In this document: positions 32,291 to 45,047 of the stretch, one piece after another
How the letters are laid out: the number at the start of each line of letters is the position of its first letter
Numbering within the stretch: the first letter of the stretch is position 1
Source of the DNA: Platerodrilus igneus
Taxonomy: Eukaryota > Arthropoda > Insecta > Coleoptera > Lycidae
Length of the DNA stretch: 64,000 nucleotides
Assembly (NCBI GenBank): GCA_036346225.1
Contig: JARFIW010001469.1
Location: 7,472,001 to 7,536,000, forward strand
Direction: 5' to 3'
The notes under the pieces: generated by a model
Database searches by the model: none
Told to the model about the DNA's origin: nothing
The model's input: only the letters and a program-made list of their open reading frames with translations
Program-made: the position numbers and the translations under genes

Positions 32291-32310
32291 ATTATTATTA
32301 TTATTATTAA
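32291..32310 (-). repeat. (TAA)n tail of a LINE
   Basis: Seven ATT units on the plus strand, read as (TAA)n on the LINE coding strand, at the 3' end of the LINE at 32311-33770. This kind of tail is known in the I/CR1-like group. Confidence 0.75.
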
Positions 32311-33770
32311 AGTAGATTACAAAGCAGAGGCATAGGTCTATGAAGTTTCACTAACATAAACAAGAAAAACAGCTGTACAATACATGAGCGAGTTATATCA
32401 GATAGAACACAACATTAATTGCAAAAATTATTAGTCTAGTAGCACAAAAAGTAAGTTAATAGGTTTGAATTTCAAAGTTTCTAAAGCGTTTCTGAAACTG
32501 TTAACAGAGACTGAATCAATAACATTATTAGGTAGCTTATTCCATATTTTAAATACACGATTTGCTTAAAAGGATTGACGACATGAAGTTTTGATCAGAT
32601 TTCGCTTTAATTTTAGTCGATGACCACGAAGTATTTCGTCGGTGTTGCGAGTAAACAGAGAACCAACATCACCCTAAAGGTCCTATGTAACCCACGAAAA
32701 GTCACAATTAGATCACTATGTATACGTCTGTTTTAAGGGTTATAAGGTTCATTAAATTAAGGCGCTCTTCATAACGTCTTACTATACAGTACGGCAAACG
32801 AGTTACTTTCCGTTGCAGGTTTTCTAAAGAATCTTCGTCTCTTATCAGTTGAGGATACCAAACAGGACCTACAAACTCAAGGGTTGGTCGGACGTAGATA
32901 CAATATGCGTTAGTAAACGTGTTAGGGGAAACATTCTTAAGTGCAATATTGAGTAGGTATAAAAGTTTATTGGCCTTGCTACAGATAGTGGAAATGTGTA
33001 AAGATCATGTCAAATCAGTGGTTATTGAAACCCCAAGATATTTGTGACTTGTGACACTTTCGAGGCTATTGCCTGAGATGTAATAATCGTAATTAGGATT
33101 GTTTTTTCCCAAATGGAATGCAACACATTTAGAGATGTTTAAAGGTAACCAATCGTTACACCACTTAACTAGGCTAACATGCTCCCGCTGGAGAACAATC
33201 CTCTGTTGAGCTGGTGAGTATAGCTTGGTGTCGTGCGCGTAAAAGGACACTGCTGGATAATATATATGGTATATCTGCTATGTACACTGCAAATAGAATT
33301 AGCCAAAGTACCGATCCATGCGGGACACCACTTAGCTCTGGGTTAACCTCTGATAAGCACTCACCAACGCCAACACAGAACGTGAGGTTCTGTAGAAACT
33401 CTTTTATCCACAGTAGTAGAACACCACAGACTCCGGCATGTTCAAGTTTACTCAATTAGTCATGATTTACCCTATCAAACGCGTGCGAGAAATCTAGATA
33501 AATCACATCAACTTGAACGGAGACATCTAACATTGTAGTCCAATCACTAAGACAGTGTAGAAGATTTGTAATAACAGATCTTCTAGGGACGAACCCGTGT
33601 TGTTGGTTAGGTATGACCTGTTCGAATAACAGAAACGGTACCAGTTTATCCACAATCAAAGATTTCATTATTTTTACAGTGTGTGATGTCAAGCTTATAG
33701 GGCGATAGTTCTTTGAATCTAACTTATTGCCTTTTTTGAAGATAAATATAACGTATGCTTTCTTCCACAT
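32311..33770 (-). pseudogene. Non-LTR retrotransposon RT relic (Jockey/CR1/I-like)
   Basis: 5'-truncated LINE. RT blocks in order: FIFKKGNKLDSKNYRPISLT, IPNQQHGFVPRRSVITNL, VIYLDFSHAFDRVNHD (catalytic Asp present), then ELSGVPHGSVLWLILFAVYI and SFYAHDTKLY (the YADD box has become Y-A-H-D), and SLVKWCNDWLPLNISKC / HKYLGVSI. Beyond 33005 the C-terminal region is still legible (RPTLEF-GPVWYP near 32880, FKIWNKLPNNVIDS-like near 32540). At least three frame changes. Assignment to a clade is tentative; the RT is certain. Confidence 0.85.
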
Positions 33771-34479
33771 TATAGGGAGAGCATGTTCTATTTCTTTCCA
33801 TTATACTCGATTTGGTACGATTTGACTCCATATGTTTTTAATAAACCGACTACGTTATTTTATACTTTATTGAAGATGTATAGGTCGAATTGCTGTCAAC
33901 TTGGGCATTATATAGTCATAAGTTAGTTGCCACTAACATTTATTTAGTAATATTACTTATGAATCAAGTCAAATATAAAGTAAGGCTTAAGTCTGTATTG
34001 CTATCCAATAAATTTAATTACTATCTACAAGCTAATTACTGATTAATTAACTAATAATATGTAAGGTATGTAGAACTTTTTAGATTAGCACAGAATAGAA
34101 AAGAAGTTAGAGCTGCGTCAAACCGACTTTAAGTAAGGTCGAAAACAAAATGATGATGATGTGTAAGGCTTCTTTTACTTGAGAAATTTAATTTCTTAAA
34201 ATTTGAGGTATTTTAGCCATTATCACGCGCCTTTAGTAAGTGCGCTGACAATGGCTGTTACTAATATGCTTTTGATACTTTGTGTCGATCTAAAATTCCC
34301 ATAGACAATTTAAGATCGTCAAATGGTAATATTACTGTTAATGCATTCTATTCCCTCATAATACAAGCATACTAGTTATTTTTCTTAAAATACTAATTGC
34401 TACACACATAACATGTCAGATTTGTATTGATTGATTATTTTTTTGTTATGTATTTTATCGGAAAGTTTAAAAGGAGAGC
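33771..34479. other. Intergenic, nothing recognised
   Basis: A/T-rich; no motif or repeat structure seen. Confidence 0.5.
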
Positions 34480-36780
34480 GGGAACATTTTGCCAGTTGGA
34501 GAGTGGAATGTCAGAAGTATGAAGCCAGTAGGTAAGCTAGAGAACTAGAAAATTGAAATGGATATGTTAGCACTAGACATAGTAAGGATCAGCGAAGTTC
34601 GCTGACCAGAGGCGGGGGATTTTTGGAGTGGAGACTTCATGGTAATTCATACAGTATCAGAAGAAGGAAATTCGTGTGTGGGGATAGTTATGCGAAAAAA
34701 AGATATGACAAAGAATGAAAAGAAATGGTTAGATTAGACGAAAAAGTACTCATGGTTAGATTAGACCCTAAACCTATAAATATAGTAATAATATAAGTTT
34801 ACATGTCCGCCTCTGGCTACAGTGAGGAAGAGGTAGGAACGATTTACAAAAATATCGAAGCCATATTGAGATGTGTAAACGGACATGAAAATTTAATAAT
34901 TACGGAGGATTTTAATGCAGTGGTAGGTGAAGGTAGGGAAGAAGCTGTAGTGGGTTTTTATAGTTTAGGCACGAGAAACGACAGGGGAAATATGCTGGTA
35001 GAATTTTGCTACACAAACAATTTAACCATCACAAACACATTGTTTCAACATCATGGTGAACACGATACACGTGAAAGATGCCAGGAGATAATAGATTACA
35101 TTCTTGGTAGGCAACGATTTAGGAATCAAGTGAAGGACCGTAGAAGCTACCGTGAAAAGAAGGAACGGAAAAAGGCACTTTGAGAAATTAAAAGATAAAG
35201 CATGTATCAAAAATTTGCAAAATGTCAAATGATTTGCTGAAAGACATCGGGAAATTTTCTAATACTAAGAAAGTAGAAATAGAATGAAATAGCATTAAAT
35301 TCAGCGGGCGTATACAAAACAAGAAAATAAGAAATCATGGATAACAGAAGAATGACGGAAATACAAAAACAGACCAGACGAAGCAGTAACACAGAGATAT
35401 AAAGTCATAAAATGGGAAATTATTCGCAAATGCAAGAAAGGTAAAGAACGATGAATGGATGAAAAGTGCAAACAGGTACAAACTAAGATGGAAGTAGCAA
35501 AAACAAACGAAACGTACAAACTAATTAGAATGAATTTTAGGGATATAAAATATATAATATAAGTAGAGCGGAAAGAGATATTATAAAAAATGTAGCGTAA
35601 ATGGTCACTGTACCAAAAAATAGAGGCGCAGATAAATGTGAAAATTTTCGAGCAATAAGCTTGACAGCACACATGTAAAAAACTGTACAAAACGGATGAA
35701 AAAACTTGCTGAAGAAATACTAGAAGATCAGTTTGAGTTTAAGGTGAAACATGAGAACGCGGAGGTCATTTTAGCTCTTAGGTTGATTATGGAGAAAACA
35801 ATAGGGTTTGTAGATCTGGAAATACTCAAAAAGATTGAAATGAGTTTTAAGGATAGACGGATAGTACATTACTTATACAAAAGCAAACTTAGAGCAGAAA
35901 CGTAGAGAAGTATATATTAAAAAAGGGGTTCCTTAATTTTTAACTTGTACATCGAATAGGCAATGAATACTGTCAAATGTAGGAAAACCTTTAAAGTTAC
36001 TATACAGGGGCAAACGATTGATACCCTTAGATTTGCAGATGATATAGTGGTATTCGCATCTAGCAAGGACGAATTAGAAGCAGCTCTTAATGAAATGGAA
36101 GCAGTTCTAACATTTATATACGGCATGAAAATTAACAAAAATAAAACTCTAATGCTAGTATGTAAAGGAGGGGAAGATAAATCAAAAACTTAGAATACCA
36201 ATAGGAAACGAGAATTTAAAAAAGGTTACGGATTTTTGCTCCCCAGGAAACCAAATAACGCAAGATGGGAAAAGTGCAAAAGGTATAAGACAAAGATTAA
36301 GACAAGGCCTTGCTGGTTTAACAAGAAAAAGTAACTACTATGTTTGAAGACAACAAACATAGAGAGAAGGAAAAGATTGCTGATGGTGTATGTATGCAGC
36401 ACAGCACTATACGACTGTGAAATTTGGACAGTAGGAAAAGCGAACAGAAATGTGGTGCTACAGACGAATGATAAAGACATCATGGACAGACAAAGTTAAA
36501 AACAAAGAGGTTGTAGAAATGGTAGTGGAACAGAAAAATGTGAAAAACAGTAAAAAGTATGAGAAATAGGATGACAGGTGACTTACTAAGACGTGAGGGA
36601 ATAGTGCGGAATATATTAGAAGCAGAGATAGAAAAAAGAAAGGTAGCGGTAGATCTAGGTTGGATTATTGCGTACAGATAGTCAAAGCTGTAGTCTGTAG
36701 GAATTTCAGGGAAATGTGTAAGCTAGCTCAGAATAGAAATCAGTGGAAGTACGCGTCCAACTAGTTCCAAGACGGAAAAC
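34480..36780 (+). pseudogene. Endonuclease/RT LINE family X, copy 1 (EN, RT, first 3' module)
   Basis: Non-LTR element of the kind whose endonuclease resembles craniofacial development protein 2. AP-endonuclease domain: WNVRSMKPVGKLEN (about 34505), MSASGYSEEEVGTIYKNIEA, IITEDFNAVVGEGREEAV, YSLGTRNDRGNMLVEFCYTN (34803-35183). RT: NFRAISLTAH (about 35650), EEILEDQFEFK and ALRLIMEK (35696-35900), with a deletion at GFVDLE that removes a catalytic Asp region, then FADDIVVFASSKDELEAALN (36030). The C-terminal module follows to a REMCKLAQNRNQW segment near 36720. Multiple stops. Confidence 0.82.
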
Positions 36781-36859
36781 ATATTGATCAAATAAAAATA
36801 ATTGTACTAAAACCTGATTATGATAAACACCTGGTGTGGGTTTTTGCAATAAACTCAAC

Positions 36860-37470
36860 TAATGTTGATTGTGCGAAAGGATTTATTGGAAAACTATTCA
36901 ATTGGCAAATGTCTGAGTGTTGCCGTTAGGCTGGTTAACCCCCTTCACATTCCACCGGATATGGGTGAAATAAGGTATATATTTAGAAAACAATGGAAGG
37001 GAGCCGAGCTGTATCTAGCAAGACGCAGGCATAGCGGCCCTTGCTCAAATTATAATGTATCTAACAAGAAAGAGCAGGTACTATATTCGAAGACAATAAA
37101 CCTAGAAACAAGGAAAGGATTGTTGAAAGCAAATGTGCAGCACAGCATTGTACGGCTATGTAATGGACATAGTAGGAGATGAACAGGAGAAGCAGTCAGA
37201 AAAATGTGAGAAGGCTTCTGGAATGTGGTGCTGCAGATGTATGATGATGATTGCATGGACAGCAAAGTTAATAACAGTGAGGTTCTGGAAAATGTTGGAG
37301 GAGAAGATATTTGCGGATAACAAAAACAATAGGAGAAATAGAAGGGTAGAATATGTTCTAAGACATTTGGGTAATAGTGCGAGATATGTTACAAGCAGAG
37401 ATAGGAAAAAAGATAGGTAGTGGTACACCTAGATTAGACTATTGCGCGCAGATAGTGAAAGCATGCCCAT
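36860..37470 (+). pseudogene. LINE family X copy 1, second 3' module
   Basis: A second version of the C-terminal module begins about 100 bp after the first ends. It starts with a shared ggatttattggaaaactatt block and contains SNKKEQVLYSKTINLETRK, ending with LQAEIGKKIGSGTPRLDYC-like text (about 37430). The same two-module order occurs in the copies at 40880-44280 and 60440-63640. Confidence 0.75.
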
Positions 37471-39530
37471 TACTTGATCTATACTTCAATGATTAGACCC
37501 TTACTCTACATTTCATCTTGTTCACAAATCACTACCTGTCAATTCCAAACTTATGCTCTCTGCAAACCTAGAAAGTCAGTTACTCGTATTGCCAAATTAG
37601 GTTTTCTTGTTTCCATTTCCTTAGGCCATTTTCTAACATTCCTAAACCCAGGTCTTATATTAAAACGGGAAACTTGGGCTGCTTTTGTCATCATTATTTT
37701 ATGGTAAGGGTTCCAAAAAATAACGATCCAAAGGAAGTGAAATCGAACGCGACACAACGATAAAATGGTATACAACTTTTTTATTTTTTACTTGTCAAAG
37801 ATTCGTACTGATTGATATACGAGTGAAAAACTGTAGGGCCTCCAATACTATAAAAAATTAATAGATGTTTTTGAAAACGAGTTTTCACAAACAACTAGGC
37901 GCATTTTTGTCCACTTAGTTTAAATGTCACCGAATCGTGAGCACCAAACAGTATCTTGACACCATCGAAGGCGTGTAAAAAATTCTATGGGATTTGATTT
38001 AGATGGTGCCAACATAATATTTGGAACTCACGATTTTGTGACATCTTTATTAAAAGATACATTGCTTATATTTTTAATACGAGACCACTTCAGAGTTCTG
38101 TTTTGTGCCAGTTTAAACGTTTCAAAAGCGGTGCAAGGTTGTGCTCGCGTTATTTATAATTACGCAAATAGCACCAAGACGGTAGAACCTTATAAGACTT
38201 TTCAAAATTTCACACAAACAAAGATTATTAAAATTTTACACCTTATTTAAACGCGGTGGATTTCTCTAGAAGCTGTTCTTTTCAGGGTGATATAATCTTT
38301 TGGCATTATTTTTAGGCGAAGCAATCACAAATAAAAGGTTGCATGTAGCTGAAACAATTGAAACCCATTACTTTCAGTTTTTCTTTTATTATCGCAAATT
38401 CTCTATTTAATAAATTACATGTAGAAACGCAATCATTGATCCTCGATTGTACAGTTGACATGTGTGTGCAATATATAGAAATTAATAACATTTTTCCTTT
38501 TGCAAATTCCTGAACATTCAAATATTATTTGCACGCTTTTTTGTACTGAAGTTTATGAAACGCGAATATTTATTGAAATTTTAGTGGTTTTGTTGAATGC
38601 TTTAACGTTTATCTCTCTCTCTCTATATATACTGTCCAAATAGCGTTTGAATTATTTGAGTGTATAGAATACCAACGCTAACTTTATAGCGGTCTACCCT
38701 ATTGATGTTAAATTTAAAAGCGGCGTAAACACAAAGGATTTACTCCCCAAGTAACAATATGTATCTTGCATCTGTTCTTCTACGTAGCACACATATCCTA
38801 AAACATGTATTTTGGCGAAATTGTGAAAAATTTAATTTTTTCAATCCCTTGGCTTGAATTATAAAACGCACTATGCAAAGTGGAAACCAGCGACAATTTC
38901 TCAGTAGCTTTTTTTAATTGAAATCATTGATTAGCTGCCACAGTTTGCTGGAAATGTAACTAGGATTTGTTGGACGTCAGTATTTTGCATATTAAAGCTG
39001 GATATATTCTGAATTCCTTGTCAGTTTTTATACATTTTTTGCAATCTGTGTGTTCAATCGAAGCAGGCAGTTCCACGCATCGGTAAACTTATCCATATCG
39101 CTGTCATTTTCATAACGTTGTATTTTGAAGCGAAATGCGCTCGTATTATTGCCTTGTTTGTGTAACGGTCTTTTTCATTTTGTCGACCTGACAAATTGCT
39201 TTCTATTAAAATGAACTAGTTGACCTCTTCTCTTTATTATGTAGCCCGTAATATAGAGATGTACAGTTAATTAATAAAATGTATTTTTCTTCCCTTAAGC
39301 GGTATTTATGAAGTAAAGCTGATTAGGCGCATCAGTGAAGCTTATCGATATTGCTAGTTTGGGAAACAACTTTTTGAATTATACTTTCGCTCATTTAACA
39401 TTGACTAATGAGCCGAAAAAAAAATGAAAAACGAAATTAGTTTCTTTTATCATTCTTTCAAAGATGGGTTGATTTTCAGTACGTTCATACTGTGTAGGAT
39501 ATATCTTTCAAACTGCTTTATAACTCAATG
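37471..39530. other. Intergenic, nothing recognised
   Basis: About 2 kb without an identifiable gene. Short ORFs at 37474-37775 and 37987-38250 have no motif. A short (ct)n(at)n stretch lies at about 38611-38630. Confidence 0.5.
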
Positions 39531-39532
39531 TA

Positions 39533-40855
39533 CAGGGAGGGGCACGGGAACCTTCCACATTTCAATGATTGACTGTGGGGGAATGGGCCATTCTACAGGG
39601 GTGGGGTTGGTCTTGTTTGGAAGGGTGGATGATCTAGTTTTCAATAGTAAACATGCCGTGAACTGGAGTGCAACGTGCGTTTGTTATCGAGAGTTTTATA
39701 AAAAATGGTGAATCTGTTATTGCGACACAAAGGACATTCTATACGCGGTACAATTTGTCATCGTCTGCTGGTGTTCCCAACCGAAAAACAATTTTGTATT
39801 GGGTGAAGAAATTTAGGGAAAGTGGATCTGCACTAAATGTGAAGAATAAGGATCCTGCTGGACCGTCAGAACCCCTGAAAACATCGGTAGAGTTAAGGCG
39901 TCGATTGAACAGTCTCCAACGCGTTCTACGCACAAACATGCTGCTGCTCTTCAGATTTCGACGAGAACAGCGAGGCGGATTATGCATTGTGAACTCAAGA
40001 TGCACCCTTACAAGATGATGATTGTGCAGGAATTGTCCCCAACGGACTGGGGACGGCGTGTGGAATGTTGTCTGACGATCCTTGGCGAAGTGCCTCCTAC
40101 TGCAATTTTGTGGAGTAGCGACGAAGCACATTTTCATCTTTCAGGATGTGTTAATAAACAAAATTTTCGCTACTGGTCAAATGAAAACCCTCGACAGCTT
40201 CATGAAACACCCCTGCACAACCCAAAGGTAACAGTTTTGTGTGCAGTATCGTCCGTATGCATTATTGGGCCTTACTTTTTTGAAAAGAATGGTATCACCG
40301 CTACTGTACTCAAACCGGTACTGTGACATGCTTGAGAATTTTGACAGGCCTAGAATCGAAGAATTTGGTCAAGAGCATGATCCACACAGCTTCTGGTTCC
40401 GGCAGGGTGGTGCTACGGTACACACTGCCCGTTGGTCACGCACTATTCTTCAGGAGATGTTCCCTGGGAAGGTGATCTCCTTGCGCGAGACGGTTGAGTG
40501 GCCCCCGCGCTCTCCAGATTTAAGCCCATGCGATTATTATCTGTGGGGTTATTTCAATGCCGAGGTTTTTAAAGTTCGTCCTAAAACCCTGGATGACCTG
40601 CAGACTGCAATTGAGGATGAAATCGTGCAGATAACCCCAGCCACACTCGAGAAAATCATGTGAAACTTCGAAGAAAGGCTCTATATGTGTGTCGCCCGTC
40701 AAGGCCCTCATTTGAAGGATATTATTTCAAAACCATAGCTTAAAAAAACTACATTAAATATCCTTTCCAGGAAATGAAACTTTTTTGGAATATATCATTT
40801 AGTTTTGTTTTGCCAGCTTTTTGAAATGTGAGAGGTTTCCCCGTGCCCCACTCTG
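39533..40855 (+). mobile_element. Mariner-type transposon with TIRs and TA duplication
   Basis: 1,323 bp, flanked by TA at 39531-39532 and 40856-40857. The left end reads CAGGGAGGGGCACGGGAACC; the inward-read right end reads CAGAGTGGGGCACGGGGAAA. Both go on to CTCACATTTCAA/TTCCACATTTCAA about 30 bp in. It encodes one transposase. It sits at the 3' edge of LINE copy 2 (40880-44280). Confidence 0.92.
39653..40737 (+). pseudogene. Mariner transposase (DUF4817-type HTH, DDE)
   Basis: The likely start ATG at 39653 is followed by a TGA at codon 3. The frame then reads GVQRAFVIESFIKNGESVIA and VPNRKTILYWVKKFRESGSA (HTH of the DUF4817 type). A frame change near 39900-39960 leads to LKMHPYKMMIVQELSPTDWG, WSSDEAHFHLSGCVNKQNFR (first Asp kept) and NPKVTVLCAVSS. 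A second change near 40245 leads to SFWFRQGGATVHTARWSRTI, where the family reads QQDGA, so the second catalytic Asp is Gly. WPPRSPDLSPCDYYLWGYF then holds the third acidic position. Ends near 40663-40737. Catalytically dead. Confidence 0.88.
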
Positions 40856-40879
40856 TACAATCATCTTTCTAATCATTTT

Positions 40880-41490
40880 TAGGTCTTCAGTCCTGAAAGT
40901 GTCAAGCGCGTACCTTCATTGTTTTCCGAAATTCCTCACAGCCTACACCTTTTACTATCTGCATGCAATAGCCTGATCTAGACCTCTACCTCTCCTTTTT
41001 CCTATTTCTTCTTGTAATAGATATCCCACACTATTCCCTAAATACCTCAGAACGTTTCCTGTCCTTCTGTTTCTCCTATATGTTTCTTTTCCACTAATTT
41101 CTTTTTTCCGTACTATTTCTAGAACCCCTTTGTTATTAACTTTGTTTATGTTATCATGATCATACATCTGAAGTACCACATTCCAAAAGGTTTCTACCTT
41201 TTTCCTGTCTGCTTCCCCTACTATCCCTATTACATAGATAACAACTTTTTTCTTGTTTCTACAATTGTTGTCTTCGAACATAACAGTTGTTCTTCCTTGT
41301 TAGATACAGCTCGGTTCCTGTTCTGTTGTTTTCTAAATATCTACTCTATTTCACCGGTATTCGATGGTACGTGAAGGGGGTTAAGCAATCTGCGGCTACC
41401 AAAATCCCCCAATACGTAGACGTTTGCCGAATTAATAATTTTCCAATAAATCCTTTTACACAATCAACATTAGTTGGGAATATTGCAAAA
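40880..41490 (-). pseudogene. LINE family X copy 2, second 3' module
   Basis: Minus-strand ORF 41281-40955 (VIYVIGIVGEADRKKVETFW, NKVNNKGVLEIVRKKEISGK, EEIGKKRGRGLDQAIACR). Preceded, on the coding strand, by the same ggatttattggaaaattatt junction as in copy 1. Confidence 0.78.
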
Positions 41491-41518
41491 TAATAATAAT
41501 GATCAGGTTTAAGTACAA

Positions 41519-44272
41519 TTATTTTTTTTCGTCAAAAAGTTTTGCGTTTTGGAACTGGTTAGACCGCCATTGATCTTTATTCTGAGCTAGCTTACACATT
41601 TCCCTGGAACTCCCACGCCGTACATCTTTGTCTAACTTAGGTCTAGCTCTACTTCTCTTTTTTCCTATCGCTGCTTGTAATATATTCCGCACTATTCTCT
41701 CATGCAATAGTATGTAACCTATCATTCTGTCGCTCCTATATTTTGTTTACTGTTTTCACACGTATTTTTTTCTTCCTGTACCATTTGTAGAACATCTTTG
41801 TTTTTAAGTTTGTGTGTCCAGGATATCTTCTTCATATATCTGTAGCACCACATTTAAAAAAAAGAGCGGCTTTCTCTCCGCTTCTCCTACTGTTCAAGCT
41901 TCACAGCCATACAGTGCTGAGTTCCACATGCGCTCTTTGTTTGTTGTCTTTTTAAATATTAGTTGCTTTTTCTTGTTAAATGCAACACGGCTTTGTGCTA
42001 ACATTTGTTTTACATTTTTTTTGTACTTTTCCCAACTTGCGTTATTTGGCTTCTTAGGTAGCTGAAATCCCTAACAGCTTGTAAGTTCTCGTTTCCTATT
42101 TGTATTCTAGTTTTTCATTTATTTTCCCCTCGTTTACATACTAGTACTTTGGTTTTATTTTGGTTAATTTCCATACCGTATTTCTGTGTTAGAACTTTTT
42201 CAATTTGATTAGGAGGTGCTTCTAACTCTTCCTTGTTAGATACTAATATCGCTGTATCATTTGCAAATCCAAGCATATCAATTTTTTGTTCCTGCATAAT
42301 AATTCCAAGTGTCTTCCTGCACTGGACAGTATTCATTGTCTCTTAAAAATTAACGGAGATAGGGCACATCCCTGTTTCACCCCTTTGCTGCTCTCATTGT
42401 ATTACCGCTATTTGCTCTTTGTATAAGCTACGTACTATCTGTCTATCCCTCAAACTCTTTCTAACCTTTTTGAGTATTTTGAAATTTCTTTTCCATTTAA
42501 ATGAATATTTTTTCTAGATCTACAAACCCTATATACACGCTTTTTCCTTTTTCTATTGGTTTCTCCATTATCACCCTCAGAGCTAAAATAGCTTTCGTGT
42601 TCTCCTGTTCGCCTAAATCTAAATCGATCTTCTTCTAGTATTTCTTCAGTCCATTTTTCCATCTGCCTTTGAAAATTCTAGTTAATATTTTTGAGCATGT
42701 GTTGTCAAACTATTGTTCGAAAGTTTTTAAATCTATATTTTTTTGGTATAATGACTATGACGTTACGTTTGAAATCTTTGGGTATCTCGTGGTGTCTCAT
42801 ACATATAGCTTACAAGTTGGAAGAGACGTTCTGATACTGTGTATCCAGTGGCTTTTAGAGTTTCTGCTTGCACCTTATCTATACTCGGTGCCTTACTATT
42901 TTTCAAACTTTAATGCTAACTCAAATTCATCTCTAAGTATAGGATATCCCAAGTCATCCTCTTCAATGTCTGATTTCTGTTCTAGTGCTGCTAGTTCCTG
43001 TACTGCATATAGGTTCCCTATTATGATGTCTCCTTCCCTACCCTATATAATTTTTGCTATACGGTGTTATACCACTCAAATTCATTTTAATTAGTTTGTA
43101 CGCTTCTTCTGTTTTTCCTATTACCAACTTAGTTTATACTTCTTTGCACTTTTCATCAATCCATTGTTCTTTAGCTTTTCTGCATTTGCGAATAATTTCC
43201 CAATTCATGGCTTGCTGTAACAGCTGAACTTCATGTTGTCTGTTTGTATTTTCGTCTTTCTTCTATTAAACTGTGGATATGCTTTGTTATGAATGGTTTC
43301 TTATTTTCTTTTATGGTATACCCCAGAATATCTCTGGCCACCATGTCTAAGCTGGATGTAATGTTTTTCCATTCTGTTTCTACGCCAGAATCAGAATTTT
43401 TTCGATGTCTTTCAGCAATTCATTTGATTTTCGTTCATATTTTTCGTGGATATTTTTATCTTTTAGTTTTCCAAAGTCAAAGTGCCGTATCCGCTTTTTT
43501 TTCAAATTTTTAAATTTAAGCGCGTTCTTCATAATTATGATGTTGTGTTTAGTGTCTATATCTGCTTCTGAGTAACTTCTTTAGTCCTTTACTTGATTCC
43601 TAAACCGGTGTCTAACAAGAATGTAATTTATTTTATATCTTCCTATATCTCTAGCATCTTCCACGTATATTGTCTTCTAGCATATTGTTGAGACAGTGTG
43701 TTTTTGATGATTAAATTGTTTTTGTTTCAAAATTCTACCAGTTTATTTCCCTGTCGTTTCTCGTGCCTAAACCAAATAAACCTACTTCTCTGCTCTCACT
43801 TATCACTGCATTAAAGTCCCCTGTAATTATTTAATTTTTATGTACTTTTACGCATCGTAGTAGGTGTTCGACATATTTGTAGATCACTTCTACCATGAGT
43901 TCTCTTTCGTTTTTTTGTAAATAATTTTCTACACAATATCCTCTCTTTTTGCACATAACTATCCCCAAGCCCGAATTTCCTTTCTCCGATCCTGTATGAA
44001 ATATCTTAAAGTATCCCTTTCAAAAATGCCCCGACTCTGATCACCGAACTTTGCTAATCCCTATTATGTCTAATACTAACCTATCCATTTTAATTTTCAA
44101 GTTCTCTAGCTTATTTACTTGTTTCATACTTCCGATATTCTACGCTCCGACTCGCAAAATGTACTTTTCTCCTCCTTTAAACATGTCGATCACATTCTCC
44201 CAATTAGTCCCCTCCCGAAGATCCGAATGGAGGACTATTTCAACTCCGTAATCTTTTACACTATAGGATGCC
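41519..44272 (-). pseudogene. LINE family X copy 2 (EN, RT, first 3' module)
   Basis: Minus strand, degraded. Upstream leader with MASYSVKDYGVEIVLHSDLR at 44272-44213, then endonuclease remnants (about 44150-43560) and RT (about 42660-42450, MEKWTEEILEEDRFRF). The active-site segment MLGFANDTAILVSNKEELEA (about 42265) has Asp changed to Asn. The first C-terminal module (42060-41519) ends in MIGYILLHERIVRNILQAAI and EMCKLAQNKDQWRSNQF. Order and content match copy 1. Confidence 0.8.
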
Positions 44273-44287
44273 ATAATCTTAAATAAC

Positions 44288-44317
44288 AACCTCCCACGTA
44301 CACAGCGTACTTAAATT
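44288..44317 (+). repeat. 30-bp direct repeat (also the loop at 44371-44400)
   Basis: aacctcccacgtacacagcg... differs from 44371-44400 by one base. It lies immediately 5' of LINE copy 2. Confidence 0.85.
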
Positions 44318-44324
44318 GTCACAC

Positions 44325-44446
44325 TAAGTCACACTACTGCGATGTGGAAGGCAACGGAAAACCTCCACATAACCTCCCACGTACACAACGTACTTAAATT
44401 ATGTGGAAGTTTTCCGTTGCCTTCCACATCGCAGTAGTGTGACTTA
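44325..44446. repeat. 46-bp inverted repeat with 30-bp loop
   Basis: Arms 44325-44370 and 44401-44446 are reverse complements with one mismatch (45/46); the loop is 44371-44400. Each arm contains ggaaggcaacggaaaacct or its complement. It lies at the 5' side of LINE copy 2 and could fold into a very stable hairpin. Confidence 0.92.
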
Positions 44447-44689
44447 GAAGCCATACCAACCCCTTTGGTTTCTGCTATTTCAAGTACGGAAAGAACTGCC
44501 AGCTGCCCTCTTTCGGGGACTTATCTTAATCTGGTTCCCCATTAAAGACCCACACTAATTTGGTTAAACTTACAGTTTGGCTCTTCAGCTCACTGAAACA
44601 CGCAAGCCATTCTACCCGCGCCAGTAATATAGAGCTTCTTCACGGTGCAGATCAATTCAGAACGGTATTTTTCTAAACTCGTGAGAAGG

Positions 44690-45047
44690 GGGACGAAAGT
44701 CGACCTGCGCGAATTCTGCCCCAGAGATCAACGTCTGCGTCGTACGATCTGAACATGAAGGCAACGTTTACATATTTGGGCAGTTTAACGGCAAGACTGT
44801 GAAGTTCTTGATTGATACCAGAGCCACTAGAACAATTGCTAATCCGGATGTAGTGCGCGATAGTGGTAAAGTGTCAGTTGCGACGCTGCGTCTTCGAATC
44901 GTGGTAGGTTTGGAAATTCAAACACACGGAGTGGACACTTGTAAAAATCGGAAGCTAGCTATTTTACCATTAGGTAATAATTGCAAACATCAAGAAGTTA
45001 TCGTGGGAATTAATAGCTTGACAAGGTACGGATTCCATATAGATATG
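44690..45047 (+). pseudogene. Ty3/Gypsy relic D: protease segment, left of the BEL insertion
   Basis: ORF 44799-45055 contains KFLIDTRATRTIANPDVV, a retropepsin active site in which D-T-G has become D-T-R, then LRLRIVVGLEIQTHGVDTCK, KLAILPLGNNCKHQEVIVGI and NSLTRYGFHIDM. The reading is cut by BEL/Pao element 2 at the TSD and goes on in frame at 51919 (KEDVLRVENEEVPF). It carries the same type of Gypsy pol as the piece at 51919-53460. Confidence 0.75.
45043..45047. repeat. Left 5-bp TSD of BEL/Pao element 2
   Basis: ATATG, repeated at 51919-51923. Confidence 0.9.

Noticed and set aside
38611..38640. (CT)n(AT)n microsatellite
   Set aside because: Too short to be informative.
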